NCBI GenBank assembly: GCA_002189035.1
Contig: NEEC01000004.1
Coordinates: 5,084,001 to 5,148,000 of the forward strand
Length of the DNA stretch: 64,000 bases
DNA from: Utricularia gibba
Lineage: Eukaryota; Streptophyta; Magnoliopsida; Lamiales; Lentibulariaceae
Direction of reading: 5' to 3'
Shown: piece after piece, positions 60,614 to 64,000 of the stretch
How positions within the stretch are numbered: the stretch's first letter is position 1
Layout of the letters: each line of letters starts with the position of its first letter
The notes under the pieces: generated by a model
What the model saw: only the letters and a program-made list of their open reading frames with translations
Databases searched by the model: none
What the model was told of the DNA's origin: nothing
Program-made: the position numbers and the translations under genes

Positions 60614-63509
60614 TCAAGTTGGCTCCTCTTCTTCTTCCGGAAGATGAGGCAAGCTCTGTTCAGTTGGCGAACCGGGTACATATGGAACGAAGCCACGGCC
60701 ACCAAAAACCGGCCGCATGATTGCATTATCGAACTTTCTCCAGTAGTAGTGGACCGTTTTAGAAGGCTTGGTTAGGAGCATTCTCAAACTGTGTGGCCGG
60801 ATTATGCTGCGAACGCCGTCGGAATTGATGCCGTTGTCATTGAAAAGCTCTGCTACGGAGTCCTGGCCTTCACCCAGAAGTGGCACGACGAAGGATTTTG
60901 GGGTGTCTGGGTCTGCAGAGAGCATTCTGTTCAGATGTTTAGATGGAGGAATCAAGAACATTATCATAGGTTTCGTCAGCAATCCGAACACCTGCAGCAA
61001 CAGAGGTATATCAACATAATAACGAGATCCGAAGAGGATGGGTGGAGGGAAAGATTTCTAAAAAAAAGCACAATGTCTCACCACTGTGCTGAAGAGAACA
61101 ACCGTTATGGTACTAGTGATCATGATAGCGCTCCCCTGTTGCTGAGTATGTCCTCCTGTAGTGAACTGTATCACCAGAAGAGTGGAGAAGTTGGTTTTTT
61201 CTGTCAAGAAGATGACCCATATTTGCTGAACACATGTGCAATTGGAAACGAAATTTTACCTGGTTGTACGCCAGAGCCATTGAGACGGCGCCTCTCATGA
61301 GCCCAGCCCACCATATAATGACCTGAAGTTTTTAGGACAATTCACTAACTATCCCAACTTACAGTTAGAATCCTACGGAAACCAGGATCTTACTTGCTGT
61401 CTGAGTGAGACTTTCTCAGACTGCTTCTTCTTAGTCAAGTTTGACAGGAATGACAATGGGAAAACGAAGGCAGCCCTGCCTAACAAAACTAGTCCCAGGA
61501 GAGTTGCACTTGTCACAGCCATGGTACTCAAGCTTTTACTGACGACACTCCATTTCTCAATATCTAAAGCATCCATCCCAACATAGAGAAATATGAAGAT
61601 CTCAGCAAGAAATGACAATGTTGCAAATGTGTGCCTGCATCATGTTGATTTGACTATTAGCAAGATGTCAGATTTCATATGCAACACTGGACTAGATTCC
61701 ACGGTCATCTTACTTGGTCGTAATTCTTGAATTTTCAGTGACATTATGCCAGGTATAATGGGACATTACGATGCCACAGAAGAAAACCGTTAAGATACTG
61801 CTCAAATTTGAAAGCTGCAGGAAAACTCAGATTAGAACCGTTAAAAGCCGCATACGTGTTATCAAGGAGCTTACCTCAGCCAACATGTATGAAAGGTAAG
61901 CCATAAGCATCATGAAGGCTACCTCAGGATCAGTGGAGTGCCTGCAGCTCATCCAAAAAGTTCAATATAATAATATCTAAACAAGTGCTGATCTTAAGAT
62001 CTAAACTCAAAACAAAACTGGGGGCAACAACGGAAATAAATCTCATACGATCATAAAAACAGGGCAACAAGGCCACCAACCTTCCAAAATAAAGTGTCTT
62101 GATAACGTAGGCGCTAAGCAGTCCAGCCTAAGATAAGAGAAAACAGTCAGGAAGAACCTAAATTGGGCAGCCCTCACAGAAAGACGAGAGAGAAAAGAAC
62201 TCACAGCAACCCCAAAACTGTGCTGGTCGCAAACAGGTAGAAAAAATTTCCAACTAGCTTGAAGGCAATTTCGGTATTGATGTGAGAGAGGTCAAAATTA
62301 TGGACAGCATTGAAGAGCACCACAGATGTTGCGTCATTTACAACACCTTCTCCGAATACTAGACTGTATAGCAATGGTGTTTCGTCTTGACTGAGAACCT
62401 ACAGAATTAAAATCTCAAGTAAAAAATTTAAACGTCAAAATTAAAAGAGATAAAGTTACCTGCAACGTGCAGACTGAATCTGTGGCAGCAAAAATTGTTC
62501 CAATGGCTGAAATGAAAAAAGTTCAGGAGATGATATGATGCGTTTCAACTTGAGAGATGTGCGACAGTGAAGTATATCATACCAAGATAGTCTCCAATAG
62601 ATAAACCAAGATCCATTTTCCCGAAGATGGCAATGGATCCTAAGAAATGGATTTGAAATTTCAGAAACCAATACTTTGTAGAGATCAAATGAAAGAACAC
62701 AAAAACCATGGAACATTATAGTTTCCATACCCAGGGATATCACTATGAAAGATATCAACGTCCCAACTGCACCATAGAGCATTATAGTTGAGAAGTTGCG
62801 GAAAAAATGTTTCTTCTTAACCTGGAACCTGATCAAAGATTGACCCAAACAAAAGAAGTTAAATTAACCACAATGTCATGATAGAAGAAAATGCGAACAC
62901 TCTAAAACAGTGATATACGATAACTCTGAATGTTGAACAACAAGAATGTGGAAAACGTCTGGGATATTTCCAACTAATTTCAAATGATGAAACGGGATGA
63001 TTTTCAGTGCACATGAAAGAATGTAAGCATGAAATTATATTATAATGGAAGAAGGTAATACAAAGGGAAAACCAAGCAGCTGTATCGTAAAGCATATGCA
63101 GTGTCTGAGCTACGAAAAATTACCCCGCATTAAAAATGATAGGCGGTAGCAAGTAAATGAAGAAAAGGTCCTCGCTGAATACCAAGAGGTGCGAGCTTTT
63201 CCCGCCACTTATCAACAGAATAACAACTCCTGTTCCTACACCCTTTTTGGTAAAAAGCAGTGGTCATTTGTAGTTGGCGAGAAAAATATACTAAAAGATA
63301 CAAGTCTGTGCGTGCACAAAAGCTTGGCAGCATACCACTATGAGAGCTGTTATAGATTCATTTAACCATCGATGTTCTTCAAGTAGATGACCAATGACAA
63401 TACATCCAGAAAGAAGAGTGATAAATAAGGTTATCGACACCACTGAAGCATAATCAGATGTTGACACAGCATTCATCATCTCAAGCATTGATCCCGAGGT
63501 GAACCCCAT
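60614..63509 (-). CDS. NHX: Vacuolar Na+(K+)/H+ antiporter (NHX1/NHX2-like), one frameshift
   Basis: Thirteen exons from 63509 (MGFTSGSMLEMMNAV) to 60614. NHX1/2-type antiporters load K+ and Na+ into the vacuole in exchange for protons, controlling pH, turgor and salt tolerance. The amiloride-site segment LFFIYLLPPIIFNAG, VKKKHFFRNF, the ion-site region FAATDSVCTLQVLSQDETP and FGEGVVNDATSVVLFNA, then FFCGIVMSHYTWHNVTENS and LMRGAVSMALAYN are all present. So is the cytosolic tail with VHYYWRKFDNAIMRPVFGGRGF, ending LPEEEEEPT. At CCCC 62210-62213 a single base is missing (TVLG then VAAGLLSAYVIK); with it, the exon ends at a good GTGAGT donor. The start codon is the ATG at 63509; the frame upstream has only non-ATG codons. 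Resembles class I vacuolar NHX. Confidence 0.93.
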
Positions 63510-64000
63510 GCCATCCACCAACTTAAACAGGAAATTTTGCAGATCTCAGCAGTAAAAGACTCTTCCTGAAAAATACGATAAAATCACCTTAAAAGACAGG
63601 GAATTCAACACCCCCCCTGTTTCAACTCAAACATCCCATACATAGACGCAGTTCCAAAACACACAAAAAAAGCCTTTACCCATTTATATATAGCAACTCA
63701 TATTACATCTATCTCAACTTTCTATAAATGACAAGGAAAATTCATTATATGAAGGGGCGAGTGGTATCATCTTAGATCAGTTTAATTGTTCCATTTCCGT
63801 AAATTCACATGAGCTACCGGTTATCTACCGGATCACGCGTTTACAAAAGGCGAGATTAGAACGCAAGAAAGCTTAAGTTCACATCGCCGAAAACATTGAA
63901 GAACTAAAAAACCTCCAACTCCCAGAATCTCATCTCACCAGCGACCGCAAAACAAACAAGCGAAGGACGTCTGCCCCTTCCACCAACACAATACAAATTC
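63510..64000. other. NHX 5' leader region
   Basis: Upstream of the NHX start on the minus strand, probably 5' UTR and possibly a leader intron. No coding region is supported before the window ends. Confidence 0.45.

Overview
The window is a gene-dense stretch of a plant nuclear genome, almost certainly from a eudicot. It has 19 recognisable protein-coding loci, AT-rich intergenic DNA and short GT-AG introns. The families are plant-typical: NF-YC, HIPP, ERD6-like transporter, AHP, NIP aquaporin, TDY-class MAP kinase, WPP-domain RanGAP. The species cannot be named from the sequence.

Layout. 1-886 (-): 5' part of a cyclin T. 2745-3735 and 9432-10409 (-): two tandem carboxylesterases, the first frameshifted. 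3949-7673: a degenerate two-gene PIF/Harbinger DNA transposon between them. 10681-14262 (-): HMA5-like copper P1B-ATPase. 15485-17095 (+): RanGAP. 17778-18290 (-): small unknown protein. 19223-20001 (-): NF-YC. 21575-22610 (-): TSJT1-like DUF3700 protein. 25226-26265 (-): NIP7;1-like aquaporin. 27602-28518 (+): dual-specificity phosphatase. 29030-30538 (-): HIPP metallochaperone-like protein. 33231-35908 (+): MPK16-like MAP kinase. 36866-38039 (+): PP2C. 38314-46138 (-): SAC3B. 46528-48696 (+): eIF2B-epsilon, head to head with SAC3B. 49705-50220 (-): small unknown protein. 51278-52242 (+): histidine phosphotransfer protein. 52920-56050 (-): ERD6-like sugar transporter. 58271-60273 (+): VAP27. 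60614-63509 (-): vacuolar NHX antiporter.

The genes form no operon-like unit; this is ordinary housekeeping, transport and signalling content. The two esterases are a tandem duplication, and SAC3B and eIF2B-epsilon share a short intergenic region that probably acts as a bidirectional promoter.

The most striking pattern is a set of frame breaks. At twelve places in seven otherwise well-formed genes, the frame is restored by adding exactly one base. Eleven of the twelve lie in a mononucleotide run, and splice sites and conserved domains are intact on both sides. A thirteenth break, in MPK16, is a 4-base tandem duplication. The simplest explanation is uncorrected consensus errors rather than seven independent pseudogenes, but raw reads are needed to decide. 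I did not find a convincing undescribed biological system here. Most exon boundaries were set by hand from splice consensus, reading phase and family homology; those of SAC3B are only partly resolved.
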